A DNA stretch of 64,000 nucleotides from JAGLOK01 sp963675575 (GTDB lineage: Bacteria > Bacillota > Clostridia > Christensenellales > UMGS416). Position 1 is the first letter of the stretch. Each line of letters starts with the position of its first letter. The stretch lies in assembly GCA_963675575.1 (NCBI GenBank), contig OY776378.1, positions 186,001 through 250,000 of the forward strand. Direction: 5' to 3'. Below are positions 47,601 through 56,525 of this stretch, in pieces. Under the pieces are notes generated by a model. It was not told where the DNA came from, did no database searches, and saw only the letters and a program-made list of their open reading frames with translations. Made by a program: the position numbers and the translations under genes.

Positions 47601-47975
47601 ATGAAAACTACAGAGTCAAATGAAATGTATTTAGAAGTTATTCTGCAGATTGAAAGACGAAGCGGGGAAGTTCGCTCTGTGGACATCGCAAATGAATTGG
47701 GTTACTCAAAGCCATCGGTTTCAAGAGCTATGGGTGTTTTGAAAGATTCAGGATATATCGAGCATGAATCATACGGAAAAATAATACTTACGCCAAAAGG
47801 CAGGCAAAAGGCGATGCAGATGATTCTAAGACATGAAACCATTACTGATTTTTTAAGAAACACACTAAAAATAGATGCCCAAACCGCAGAAGAAGATGCC
47901 TGCAGGATTGAGCATATTATTTCACAAAAAACCGCAGATGCGATTAAAACTTATGTGGAAAAAATAAAAAAATAA
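47601..47975 (+). CDS. DtxR/MntR-family metal-dependent regulator
   Basis: This 124-residue protein has an N-terminal winged helix (YLEVILQIERRSGEVRSVDIANELGYSKPSVSRAMGVLKDSGYI) and a short metal-binding/dimer domain (RHETITDFL, EEDACRIEHIIS). The E-x2-C/D...H-x2-H-like ligand pattern suggests MntR-like Mn or Fe sensing. No SH3 domain is present, so it is the short form. No ribosome binding site precedes the ATG, and a promoter lies exactly at leaderless distance. No metal transporter is adjacent. It converges with the next gene 6 bp away. Confidence 0.85.
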   Translation: MKTTESNEMYLEVILQIERRSGEVRSVDIANELGYSKPSVSRAMGVLKDSGYIEHESYGKIILTPKGRQKAMQMILRHETITDFLRNTLKIDAQTAEEDACRIEHIISQKTADAIKTYVEKIKK

Positions 47976-47981
47976 CCAAAA

Positions 47982-48233
47982 TTATAAAGTCATATATTTA
48001 GCTGATACAGAATCAATAGTGTTTAGTTCTTCCACCATTTTGTCTATTGTCTCTTTTTCATCACAAATTTGAAGAATCAAAAGGCCAACATCCGTGCAGG
48101 CTCCGATATCCTGCTGAGGAAGGCCAAGGCGAGCTCTTATTTCGCACCCGTGTTTAGTCAATACGTTTTGGATTTCTATCGCATGCTTGTTTCTTTCGTT
48201 TACTTTAATGGCCAAGATGTTATCACAGTTCAT
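47982..48233 (-). CDS. TM1266-like small ACT-fold protein
   Basis: This 83-residue protein fits the ferredoxin/ACT-like pattern of the TM1266 family: ILAIKVNERNKHAIEIQNVL, then a glycine-rich RARLGLPQQD, LLILQICDE and VSAKYMTL. Homologues are called putative regulators of the iron-only hydrogenase system. No hydrogenase gene is in this window, so that role is only a family label. A GGAGG site precedes the ATG. It lies 30 bp downstream of the DUF819 gene on the same strand, so the two may be co-transcribed. Confidence 0.65.
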   Translation of the reverse strand: MNCDNILAIKVNERNKHAIEIQNVLTKHGCEIRARLGLPQQDIGACTDVGLLILQICDEKETIDKMVEELNTIDSVSAKYMTL

Positions 48234-48263
48234 GTAAATGCCTCCTTTGTTTTTATTAAAAAG

Positions 48264-49403
48264 TTAAACTATTAATCGAATCAAATAAGCAATTCCCAGT
48301 CCTAAGTAATTGCCTATGGCATATCCAACAAGCCCGGACACAAGCCCGCTCATAACTACTTCTCTGTTTCCCAGTGCTTCAGCTACCGGCCCGATAAAGG
48401 CGGGCCCGTATACACCGGCTGTTGAAGTAATCAATGTGGTGTCAGCATCTATTTTAAAAATAAAAGATAAAACGAGATGAATGATTAGCGCGCCAAACAT
48501 CACAGTTGCCGTATAGCCCAGTATGAGGGGGGAAGCATTGAAAAACACATTTATGTCAACCGTTGAACCTATCGCAAGCGAGAAAACCAAGATCACGTAT
48601 TGTCCCATGCTCCATGTGCCGCTTGTGTTTCTGATTTTTTGCCAGAAAGAAAGCCCGATCCCGCAGGTGGTTACAATTAATATTATTATTGCAACATTCA
48701 TTTCGCCTGTAAGCAGCATCGCTATTCCCACGGCGAGACCGGTTGCAGCCGCAGCGAGCAATCCGCAAAGCAAAAGGCCTTTTGCACCTTTTCTTTTCCC
48801 GTTTGAAAAAATGCCTTGGAGTGCGGCGACATCTTCTTCATGAGCTATGCCGGTTGATTTGAATTTGGGTAATATCTTTCTTAGGGCAACCTTTACAACC
48901 GATATCATCAAAAAGAAATATGAGCCGCCCAGCATCATGTCACAAGCGTTTACCATAACCAACGTTGCGGAATTTATTTCAAGCCCCATTCCAATTGCCA
49001 TAAGATTGGGGGTGCCTCCTGTATAGCAACCTGTAAGCATTCCCGAGATTTTCCATCCCTCTACCAGTCTTCCTGAAAAAATGAATGCTGCCAGGACAGA
49101 GGCTGCAGCCGCAGATATAATCATTAAAACAAATGAGAGTATCGTTTTTTTTGCCAAAGACAGCCACTTTTTTAAGTCGAGCGAAAAAAGTATTAAAGGT
49201 ATGGCAAGCGGAACAGTCACCTCGGATATTGACATTGACAGCCCTTTATCCCAAGGCAAGCCTATGTTTCCGAGCAAAATACCAGCACCGTAACACAGTA
49301 TGATTGGGCCAAGTGTTTTGATAACCTTTATTTTTTTTGCCATAAGTTTAAATGCGATTGGAAGGGCGAGAATAATAATTACCTCTAAAATGATAAAAGC
49401 CAT
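48264..49403 (-). CDS. DUF819 family membrane protein
   Basis: This 379-residue protein has about ten hydrophobic segments in two related halves. Features such as LGPIILCYGAGILLGN, TGCYTGGTPNLMAIGMGL and STAGVYGPAFIGPVAEAL match the DUF819 (YjcL) family, which shares the inverted-repeat fold of bile-acid/sodium-type symporters. The substrate is unknown. The ATG follows an AAAAGGA site. Confidence 0.85.
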   Translation of the reverse strand: MAFIILEVIIILALPIAFKLMAKKIKVIKTLGPIILCYGAGILLGNIGLPWDKGLSMSISEVTVPLAIPLILFSLDLKKWLSLAKKTILSFVLMIISAAAASVLAAFIFSGRLVEGWKISGMLTGCYTGGTPNLMAIGMGLEINSATLVMVNACDMMLGGSYFFLMISVVKVALRKILPKFKSTGIAHEEDVAALQGIFSNGKRKGAKGLLLCGLLAAAATGLAVGIAMLLTGEMNVAIIILIVTTCGIGLSFWQKIRNTSGTWSMGQYVILVFSLAIGSTVDINVFFNASPLILGYTATVMFGALIIHLVLSFIFKIDADTTLITSTAGVYGPAFIGPVAEALGNREVVMSGLVSGLVGYAIGNYLGLGIAYLIRLIV

Positions 49404-49580
49404 AAATAAATCCTTTTATAATGTATTTATTTAATTATACTAAAAGATTTATTGTAGCTCAAACTTGTTTTATAAATAGACAATATTTTTCGCTAGATTT
49501 AACAACAGGCTGCATAGTTGCTTTAAATTGCACATATATTATGCTATTATTTAAGGACTGCAGGGCATTCGGAGGGATTA

Positions 49581-50177
49581 ATGAACAAAGTAGTTTTTCT
49601 TATTTTAACATTTGTAATTCTCATTGTATCAATTTTAGTATCCGATTATACTTCAATCAATTATTTGATGGGGGATTACTATGTTGCTTCGCAAGAGATT
49701 TATGAAAATGAGCAAGATCAATATCTGAGCGATGCGCTGACTTTGGACGAATATAAGGAAAAGATAAAAAAAGAAGAGCCCTTGGGAATTGAAGACGTTT
49801 CCCAGCTTCCGATAGAAATTCGGATTATTCAGACAGAATCATTTTTGCTTAGAGTTTTGGTATTTGGTATGTTGGTAATTTTAATCATATTTTCGACTTT
49901 TGTGATAAAAAGCAAAAAAATAAAATTCTCTGTTATGACGTTTGATTCAAAAGAAACAATACTTAATATTATAAAAATATCGCTATATCTTATGATTGTA
50001 ATAACAGCATATATGAATTCTCGATTTTACCCGAATAATTTTTTGCTAGGGTGGTCGGTTCCTTTCATGTGGGGAATAAGCATGTTGGCTATAGTGATTT
50101 GGGCTCTAAACATCATTGTTGCTTTGAAAGAAATAAGAAGAAATAAGAGCAAGAGAAAAAAGGCTTCGAGGTACTAA
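49581..50177 (+). CDS. Hypothetical membrane protein with four transmembrane segments
   Basis: I do not recognise this 198-residue protein. It has an N-terminal hydrophobic segment (VVFLILTFVILIVSILVS), an acidic extracellular or cytoplasmic loop of about 60 residues (YENEQDQYLSDAL), then three more hydrophobic segments and a very basic tail (EIRRNKSKRKKASRY). A CGGAGGG site lies 7 bases before the ATG. It ends 4 bp ahead of trmL and is probably in the same operon, but no functional link is apparent. Confidence 0.7.
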   Translation: MNKVVFLILTFVILIVSILVSDYTSINYLMGDYYVASQEIYENEQDQYLSDALTLDEYKEKIKKEEPLGIEDVSQLPIEIRIIQTESFLLRVLVFGMLVILIIFSTFVIKSKKIKFSVMTFDSKETILNIIKISLYLMIVITAYMNSRFYPNNFLLGWSVPFMWGISMLAIVIWALNIIVALKEIRRNKSKRKKASRY

Positions 50178-50181
50178 AATT

Positions 50182-50667
50182 ATGGCACTTAACATAGTAT
50201 TGATTCAACCGGATATACCTCAAAACACAGGAAATATTGCTCGAACATGTGCGGTAACGGGAGCGAAGCTGCATCTTGTAAAGCCTCTTGGATTTAGCAT
50301 AGACAGCAAGCACGTAAAAAGAGCAGGGCTTGACTATTGGGATGAACTTGATATTGCGGTTTATGAAAATGTTGCAGAATTTTTTGCAAAGAATAAAAAT
50401 GCAAACCTTTTCTATTTTACCACAAAGGGCAGCAAAAACTATTGTGATGCAAAATACAAAGATAACGATTTTTTAGTGTTTGGCAGGGAAACGAAAGGGC
50501 TGGACGAAAGCATATTAAAAGATAATTATGATAATGCTCTTAGAATTCCCATGAAAAATAATTTACGTTCGCTCAATTTGTCGAATTCAGTTGCAATAGC
50601 ATTGTATGAGGCGTTAAGGCAAACAGAATTTGCCGGGTTACAGCAAAAAGGTAAACTAACGAAATAA
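50182..50667 (+). CDS. trmL: tRNA (cytidine(34)-2'-O)-methyltransferase
   Basis: This 161-residue SPOUT methyltransferase has the family motifs IVLIQPDIPQNTGNIARTC, LVFGRETKGLDE and IPMKNNLRSLNLSNSVAIALYEALRQ, which together build the trefoil knot that binds SAM. TrmL methylates the wobble ribose of tRNA-Leu isoacceptors. The length is as expected for the single-domain enzyme. Confidence 0.93.
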   Translation: MALNIVLIQPDIPQNTGNIARTCAVTGAKLHLVKPLGFSIDSKHVKRAGLDYWDELDIAVYENVAEFFAKNKNANLFYFTTKGSKNYCDAKYKDNDFLVFGRETKGLDESILKDNYDNALRIPMKNNLRSLNLSNSVAIALYEALRQTEFAGLQQKGKLTK

Positions 50668-50791
50668 TTCAGATAATAAAGTGCTATTTTTTTCGTGAAG
50701 TTATAGCGGATTGGTTTTTTTTATGGCATAATCAAGAGGTGCGTTAGAAGACATATTTTTTTGTTAATTTATCTTTTTATGGGGGAAAGAA

Positions 50792-52405
50792 ATGGGATTT
50801 GAAAGCTACTTGGGGCTAGTTGCAGGTTTGGCGTTGTTCCTTTTTGGAATGAACATGATGAGCTCCAACCTGGAAAAAGCCGCGGGCTCCGGGCTTAGGA
50901 AGATGCTCAACGCTCTGACTAAGAACAAATACTTGGGATTGATTGTGGGCGCGCTATTTACAATGGTGATACAAAGTTCATCGGCTACCACTGTTATGGC
51001 TGTAGGTTTGGTGAATGCCGGGCTAATGAACCTTACTCAATCGGTTGGAGTAATATTCGGAGCTAATATAGGAACAACAATAACAGCGCAGCTTATTGCG
51101 TTCAAGCTGACAAAAGCGGCACCTATACTTCTTATTGTTGGTGTTGGGATGATGCTTTTCATAAGAAAAAAAACCATACAGCGTCTTGGCTATGTTGTTT
51201 TGGGTTTTGGACTTTTATTCTTTGGGCTCAACACAATGTCGGATTCGATGAAACCATTGAGAGAGCTTCAGGCATTTAAGGATATCATGGTTCAGCTCAG
51301 CGGGCCTATGGGGATTCTGGCCGGAGCGCTGATTACAACAATTGTCCAAAGCTCATCAGCTTCCGTAGGTATCCTGCAAGCTCTTTCAATGCAAGGGTTA
51401 ATTGGGATTGAGAGTGCAATATTTGTTGTTTTGGGAACAAATATAGGAACATGTATTACGGCGATACTGGCGTCAATAGGAACATCTAAAAATGCTAAGC
51501 GCGCAGCCCTTATACATCTTATGTTTAATGTATTCGGTTCGGCCCTTATGATAGGTTTGGTGTATGCACTTCCAATTACCAGATGGGTAACAAGTTGGTC
51601 CCCCGGAGATGTTTCCAGGCAGATTGCTAATTCCCATTTGCTCTTCAATGTTTTAGCTACAGCAATTTTCCTTCCTATGAGTTCAATTTTCGTGAAAGTA
51701 TCAAAGCGTGTGATTAGCGGAGAAGATCCCTTAAGGGAGCCTATGAAACTTATGTATATTGAAGATCATCTTTTTATTACACCAACAATAGTTGTTGCCC
51801 AGCTGATTAAAGAAGTCGAAAGAATGGGAGAGATAGCGTATAAATGTATTAGAAACGCTGTGAGTGCATTTATTAATAAGGACCAGAAACTTATAGATCA
51901 AGTATTCAGTGATGAACAAGTAACAGATTTCCTAAACCATGAAATAACACACTATCTTGTTAAGGCGAACCAACTTGATTTGTCTCCCGGCGACGCGAAA
52001 CTCGTAGGTGCAATGTATCATGTGATAAACGACCTTGAAAGAATAGGAGATCACGCTGAAAATATTGCGGAGTTTGCTCAGCTGAGAATTGATAACAAAA
52101 TGACATTTACCAAAAAAGCTTTGGAAGAGCTGGGAGACATGTCGGAAAAAGTATTTAATCTTCTTCAAAAAGCAAACGATATCTTTACAAATACGGATGT
52201 AAAAACAGCTAAAACAGAAATCGCACCGCTTGAACAAGAGATTGATGATTTGGAAAAAGAGCATAAGCAGGAACATATTGACCGCTTAAACAGGGGAGAC
52301 TGTACTCCGCGGTCGGGAACCATTTTCATCGAAATTCTTTCAAACCTGGAGCGAGTTGCCGATCATGCGACTAACGTGGCCTATTCGGTTTTGGAAGATA
52401 GCTGA
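50792..52405 (+). CDS. Na/Pi cotransporter family protein with PhoU-like domain (copy 1)
   Basis: This 537-residue protein has an N-terminal NptA-type transporter of two repeated halves, each with the QSSSA motif (VIQSSSATTVM and IVQSSSASVGI). A C-terminal PhoU-like helical domain (ERMGEIAYKCIRNAV; NDLERIGDHAENIAEF; LSNLERVADHATNVAY) follows. The family imports phosphate with sodium, and the PhoU part probably senses state or binds metal. It stands in tandem with a close paralog at 52510. A terminator separates the two, so they may be regulated differently. Confidence 0.92.
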   Translation: MGFESYLGLVAGLALFLFGMNMMSSNLEKAAGSGLRKMLNALTKNKYLGLIVGALFTMVIQSSSATTVMAVGLVNAGLMNLTQSVGVIFGANIGTTITAQLIAFKLTKAAPILLIVGVGMMLFIRKKTIQRLGYVVLGFGLLFFGLNTMSDSMKPLRELQAFKDIMVQLSGPMGILAGALITTIVQSSSASVGILQALSMQGLIGIESAIFVVLGTNIGTCITAILASIGTSKNAKRAALIHLMFNVFGSALMIGLVYALPITRWVTSWSPGDVSRQIANSHLLFNVLATAIFLPMSSIFVKVSKRVISGEDPLREPMKLMYIEDHLFITPTIVVAQLIKEVERMGEIAYKCIRNAVSAFINKDQKLIDQVFSDEQVTDFLNHEITHYLVKANQLDLSPGDAKLVGAMYHVINDLERIGDHAENIAEFAQLRIDNKMTFTKKALEELGDMSEKVFNLLQKANDIFTNTDVKTAKTEIAPLEQEIDDLEKEHKQEHIDRLNRGDCTPRSGTIFIEILSNLERVADHATNVAYSVLEDS

Positions 52406-52430
52406 GAATGTATGTATATTTAAAAACAAA

Positions 52431-52466
52431 AAATAATTCGCTTAGATTTCGCGAATTATTTTTTTG
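52431..52466 (+). terminator. Terminator between the two Na/Pi cotransporter genes
   Basis: The 10-bp stem AATAATTCGC / GCGAATTATT is followed by TTTTTTGG. Confidence 0.82.
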
Positions 52467-52509
52467 GACAAACAAGAGTAGGTTGTAAACTGAAACAATA
52501 GAGGTTTTT

Positions 52510-54135
52510 ATGGGGTTTGAAAATTATTTAGAGCTTTTGGCCGGATTGACTATGTTCCTATTTGGAATGCATATGATGAGTGAGAACCTTGAAAAAGCTG
52601 CAGGTTCGAAGCTCAGGAATATGCTGCATATATTAACTAAAAATAAATTCTTGGGATTAGCTGTCGGGGCGTTGTTTACAATGGTGATTCAATCATCTTC
52701 GGCCACCACTGTTATGACAGTAGGGCTTGTAAATGCCGGGCTGATGAATTTAACGCAATCGGTAGGCGTGATTTTCGGAGCCAATATCGGAACAACTATA
52801 ACAGCTCAGCTGATTGCATTTAAACTTACAAAGATAGCACCTTTGCTTATGTTTGTCGGCATAGGTTTTATGATTTTTCAAAAAAAGAGATACCTTAAAA
52901 ATATTGGCGCGGTTATATTGGGCTTTGGGTTTTTGTTTTTCGGATTAAATACAATGTCAAACGCAATGAAGCCTTTAAGGGATATGGTCGAATTTCAGCA
53001 GCTTATGGTAAGATTCAAATCCCCGTTAATCGGTCTTCTCGTTGGTATGGCAATGACGGCTGTTATACAAAGCTCATCAGCTTCAGTCGGTATACTTCAA
53101 GCTCTGGCAATGCAGGATTTGGTCGGGATAGATACCGCGGTTTTTATCATTTTGGGAACAAATATTGGAACGTGCGTGACGGCGATGCTGGCCTCAATTG
53201 GCACGAGCAAGAACGCAAGGCGCGTTGCCGTTATCCATTTGATGTTTAATGTCTTCGGCGCTGTAATTATGTCTATTCTGGTATCATTGCTTCCAATTTC
53301 GGAATGGATAAGGCAATTATCACCCAACAACACGGTTCGACAAATCGCTAATGCACACATGGGCTTTAAAATAGTCGAAACGATTATCTTCTTTCCGCTT
53401 AGCGCTTTATTGGTGAAGGCATCAAGAAGAATTATTCAGGGAGAAGAACCCCCAAAAGAGCCTAGAAAGCTTATGTATATCGAAGATCATTTGTTTGCAA
53501 CGCCAACAATTGTTGTTGCTCAGTTGATTAAAGAAGTTGAGAGAATGGGGCAAATAGCGGAAAAAGCCATCATAAACTCAGTAAAAGCTTTCATAACAAA
53601 AAGTCAGGAGCTGGTTGATAGGGTTTTTGACGATGAAGAGGTGACCGACTTTTTGAACCATGAAATTACCCGCTATTTGGTTAAAGCAAACCAGCTAGAT
53701 TTATCTCCAGGTGACGCTCAACTTGTTGGAGCTATGTATCATGTTATAAATGATTTAGAAAGAATTGGAGACCACGCGGAAAATATTGCTGAATTTGCCC
53801 AGATCAGAATTGAAGACAAAAAGTTATCTTTTTCCACAAAAGCCATTGAAGAGTTGGAGGAGATGTCAGGCAAAGTATTTTATATTTTAAGAGCTGCAAA
53901 TCAAATTTTTCAAGAAACAGATATTGAAAGAGCATCAAGAGAAATTGATCCTCTAGAACAAGAAATCGATGATTTGGAAAAGAATCTTAAGAAAAAACAT
54001 ATAAAGAGGCTTAAAAGTGGAAAATGCTCGCCTAGGTCAGGCACAATTTTTATTGAGATTTTATCAAATCTCGAACGCGTTGCCGATCATTCCACCAATG
54101 TAGCGTATTCAGTTTTTGATGATGACGGTGCGTAA
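52510..54135 (+). CDS. Na/Pi cotransporter family protein with PhoU-like domain (copy 2)
   Basis: This 541-residue paralog of the preceding gene keeps the same layout: two QSSSA halves (VIQSSSATTVMTVG; VIQSSSASVGILQAL) and a PhoU-like C-terminus with NDLERIGDHAENIAEF. Long stretches are identical between the copies (for example HVINDLERIGDHAENIAEFA), which suggests a tandem duplication with continuing function. An AGAGG ribosome site precedes the ATG. No pst or pho regulatory genes are adjacent. Confidence 0.92.
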   Translation: MGFENYLELLAGLTMFLFGMHMMSENLEKAAGSKLRNMLHILTKNKFLGLAVGALFTMVIQSSSATTVMTVGLVNAGLMNLTQSVGVIFGANIGTTITAQLIAFKLTKIAPLLMFVGIGFMIFQKKRYLKNIGAVILGFGFLFFGLNTMSNAMKPLRDMVEFQQLMVRFKSPLIGLLVGMAMTAVIQSSSASVGILQALAMQDLVGIDTAVFIILGTNIGTCVTAMLASIGTSKNARRVAVIHLMFNVFGAVIMSILVSLLPISEWIRQLSPNNTVRQIANAHMGFKIVETIIFFPLSALLVKASRRIIQGEEPPKEPRKLMYIEDHLFATPTIVVAQLIKEVERMGQIAEKAIINSVKAFITKSQELVDRVFDDEEVTDFLNHEITRYLVKANQLDLSPGDAQLVGAMYHVINDLERIGDHAENIAEFAQIRIEDKKLSFSTKAIEELEEMSGKVFYILRAANQIFQETDIERASREIDPLEQEIDDLEKNLKKKHIKRLKSGKCSPRSGTIFIEILSNLERVADHSTNVAYSVFDDDGA

Positions 54136-54167
54136 AAAATAAAAATTAAATTCAAATTGCATAAAGA

Positions 54168-54197
54168 TTGACAGGGCCGATATAAATGTGTTAGAAT
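54168..54197 (+). promoter_or_regulatory. Promoter of the rplU-rpmA operon
   Basis: TTGACA (54168-54173), an 18-bp spacer and TAGAAT (54192-54197) put the start near 54204. Confidence 0.7.
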
Positions 54198-54203
54198 GGC
54201 TCA

Positions 54204-54276
54204 ATAGCCGCACGGGAAAGGCTTTCAAAGAGGTTTCTACCCGCCTTTTGTCCCCGGCGAGCCCTAATAATAGGAG
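54204..54276 (+). ncRNA. Ribosomal L21 leader
   Basis: The 5' untranslated region of about 80 nt contains GCCGCACGGGAAAGGC, ACCCGCC and CCCCGGCGAGCCC, which resemble the Firmicutes L21 leader RNA in composition, size and position directly before rplU. It is thought to let L21 control its own operon. The assignment is by position and local similarity. Confidence 0.6.
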
Positions 54277-54283
54277 GTAATAT

Positions 54284-54625
54284 ATGTACGCTGTAATCGC
54301 ATCAGGCGGAAAGCAGCATAAAGTTATGGTCGGCGACACTATTTATGTCGAAAAGATTGACGAAAAAGATGGCGCTAAAGTCGGTTTTGACACATTGCTT
54401 TATGCTAATGGAGACGAAGTAATAGTCGGTACTCCGTTGGTTAAGGAAGTTAAAGTCACTGGAAAAGTGATCAGACAGCTAAAAAGCTCAAAAGTTATTG
54501 TTTTTAAGTATAAGGCTAAAAAGAATATACGCAAAAAAAATGGGCACAGACAGCCTTACACAGCAGTAGAAATCACCGGCATCAAAAAAGCTGCTAAGAA
54601 AAAAGAAGAAAAATCTGAAGAATAA
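54284..54625 (+). CDS. rplU: 50S ribosomal protein L21
   Basis: This 113-residue protein begins MYAVIASGGKQHKV and contains FKYKAKKNIRKKNGHRQPYT, the typical L21 RNA-binding region. The C-terminus extends in a Lys/Glu-rich tail of about 15 residues beyond the usual end. An AGGAGG site precedes the ATG. It is followed 30 bp later by rpmA, with no Prp protease gene between them. Confidence 0.97.
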   Translation: MYAVIASGGKQHKVMVGDTIYVEKIDEKDGAKVGFDTLLYANGDEVIVGTPLVKEVKVTGKVIRQLKSSKVIVFKYKAKKNIRKKNGHRQPYTAVEITGIKKAAKKKEEKSEE

Positions 54626-54655
54626 ACTGATTGAATCGCAAAGGAGGCGAAAAAT

Positions 54656-54916
54656 ATGGCACATAAGAAAGGCGTGGGATCATCAAAAAATGGTCGCGAA
54701 AGCGCAAGTAAACGTCTCGGAACTAAATGCGGTGACGGTCAGCTTGTCAGCGCAGGTTCTATAATAGTGCGCCAAAGGGGCACGAAAATCCATCCCGGCA
54801 ATAACGTTGGAATAGGCGGAGATGATACTTTGTTTTCAAAAGTTGACGGAACAGTCAAATTTGAGAGGAAAGATAAAAAGCGCAAAAAGGTAAGCGTTTA
54901 CCCGATTGCGCAGTAA
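54656..54916 (+). CDS. rpmA: 50S ribosomal protein L27
   Basis: This 86-residue protein starts MAHKKGVGSSKNGRESASKRLG, so the functional N-terminus is encoded directly. Many Firmicutes instead carry a nine-residue extension that the protease Prp removes. Here both the extension and the prp gene that normally sits between rplU and rpmA are absent. An AGGAGG site precedes the ATG. Confidence 0.97.
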   Translation: MAHKKGVGSSKNGRESASKRLGTKCGDGQLVSAGSIIVRQRGTKIHPGNNVGIGGDDTLFSKVDGTVKFERKDKKRKKVSVYPIAQ

Positions 54917-54928
54917 AACTTAATTACT

Positions 54929-54956
54929 AGCCGCTCTTTCTGAGCGGTTTTGTTTT
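54929..54956 (+). terminator. Terminator of rplU-rpmA
   Basis: The stem CCGCTC / GAGCGG with a 5-nt loop is followed by TTTTGTTTT. Confidence 0.85.
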
Positions 54957-54992
54957 ATATCCACACAAAATTTAAATAGGGGGATGATTCAT

Positions 54993-56447
54993 ATGAATGG
55001 AAAAATAATAAAACAAGGATTAACCTTTGATGATGTTCTTTTGATACCAGCAAAAAGCGAAATTCTTCCTCGCGAAGTCAGTCTGTCAACACAGCTGTCA
55101 CCTAAAATAAAGCTGAACATTCCTTTGATGTCAGCTGCAATGGATACTGTTACCGATGCAAGAATGGCAATTGCCATAGCGCGCGAAGGCGGCTTAGGTA
55201 TAATCCACAAAAACATGACTATAGCTCAGCAGGCTTCGCAAGTGGACAAAGTAAAACGCAGCGAGCACGGAGTTATCACAGATCCTTTCTATCTTTCACC
55301 TGAGCATAGGGTGTCAGATGCGATGTCATTAATGGAAAGGTATCGTATTTCAGGTGTTCCTATTACAAAAGATGGGATATTGGTTGGTATTATAACCAAC
55401 CGAGACCTGCGCTTTGAAACGGATTTTTCAAAACTTATAAGCGAGGCAATGACGTCTGAAGGATTGGTTACAGCGCCTGAGGGTACAGATCTTGAAGAAG
55501 CAAAGAAAATACTTGCAAAACACAGGATTGAAAAACTTCCAATCGTAGATGAACGCGGAGCGCTTAAAGGGCTTATTACTATTAAAGACATAGAAAAAGC
55601 AGTAAAATATCCTAACAGTGCCAAAGATGAAAACGGCAGATTGCTAGCAGGAGCCGCGATAGGGACATCCGGGGACATGTGTGAAAGGGTTGCGGAGCTA
55701 GTCAAGCAAAAAGTAGATGCTATTGCTATTGATACGGCTCACGGACATTCAACATACGTTCTTAAAGCCGTGGAAGAAATAAGAGTAAAATATCCTGAAC
55801 TCACAATTATCGCGGGGAATGTGGCAACCGCGGAAGCCACTGAAGATATAATAAAAGCAGGGGCGGATATAGTGAAGGTTGGAATTGGCCCGGGCTCAAT
55901 TTGCACAACCCGAGTGGTTGCAGGGATAGGAGTTCCACAGATTACAGCAGTATTGGATTGCGCGGAAGCTGCGGCAAAGCATGGTAAGAAAATAATTGCA
56001 GACGGCGGAATAAAATACAGCGGTGATATTGTGAAAGCCATTGCCGCCGGAGCCGGAGCCGTTATGCTAGGTTCGCTACTGGCGGGAACGGAAGAAAGTC
56101 CCGGTGATACGGAAATATATCAGGGAAGATCTTTTAAGGTCTACAGAGGAATGGGTTCTGTCGGTGCGATGAAAGAAGGCAGTTCCGATAGATATTTTCA
56201 GGAAAACGAGAAGAAACTGGTTCCCGAAGGCGTAGAAGGAAGAGTGCCATATAAAGGTTCTCTTGCTGATACTATTTTCCAATTAATTGGAGGGCTGCGC
56301 TCGGGCATGGGATATTGCGGGGCTGCAAGTATAGAGGCTCTTTCGAAAGACGGGAAATTTATTCAAATAACAGGCGCGGGCTTGGTTGAAAGCCATCCTC
56401 ATGATATATATATTACCAAAGAATCTCCAAATTATTCTGGAAGATAG
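54993..56447 (+). CDS. guaB: Inosine-5'-monophosphate dehydrogenase
   Basis: This 484-residue enzyme oxidises IMP to XMP, the committed step of GMP synthesis. It has the barrel start GLTFDDVLLIPAKSE, two CBS domains inserted at about residues 90-205, the catalytic loop GIGPGSICTTR (Cys304) and the mobile flap GMGSVGAMKEGSSDRYF. ATG 54993 lies 9 bases after AGGGGG; the ATG at 54984 directly abuts that site and is less likely. guaA follows after two DegV genes, so the region is a loosely joined GMP-synthesis locus. Confidence 0.96.
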   Translation: MNGKIIKQGLTFDDVLLIPAKSEILPREVSLSTQLSPKIKLNIPLMSAAMDTVTDARMAIAIAREGGLGIIHKNMTIAQQASQVDKVKRSEHGVITDPFYLSPEHRVSDAMSLMERYRISGVPITKDGILVGIITNRDLRFETDFSKLISEAMTSEGLVTAPEGTDLEEAKKILAKHRIEKLPIVDERGALKGLITIKDIEKAVKYPNSAKDENGRLLAGAAIGTSGDMCERVAELVKQKVDAIAIDTAHGHSTYVLKAVEEIRVKYPELTIIAGNVATAEATEDIIKAGADIVKVGIGPGSICTTRVVAGIGVPQITAVLDCAEAAAKHGKKIIADGGIKYSGDIVKAIAAGAGAVMLGSLLAGTEESPGDTEIYQGRSFKVYRGMGSVGAMKEGSSDRYFQENEKKLVPEGVEGRVPYKGSLADTIFQLIGGLRSGMGYCGAASIEALSKDGKFIQITGAGLVESHPHDIYITKESPNYSGR

Positions 56448-56525
56448 TTTTATTTCCAAATTATTTGATTATTGAACGAATTTATTATAAAATAAACGGA
56501 AATATAATATTTTCGGAGGGATTCA

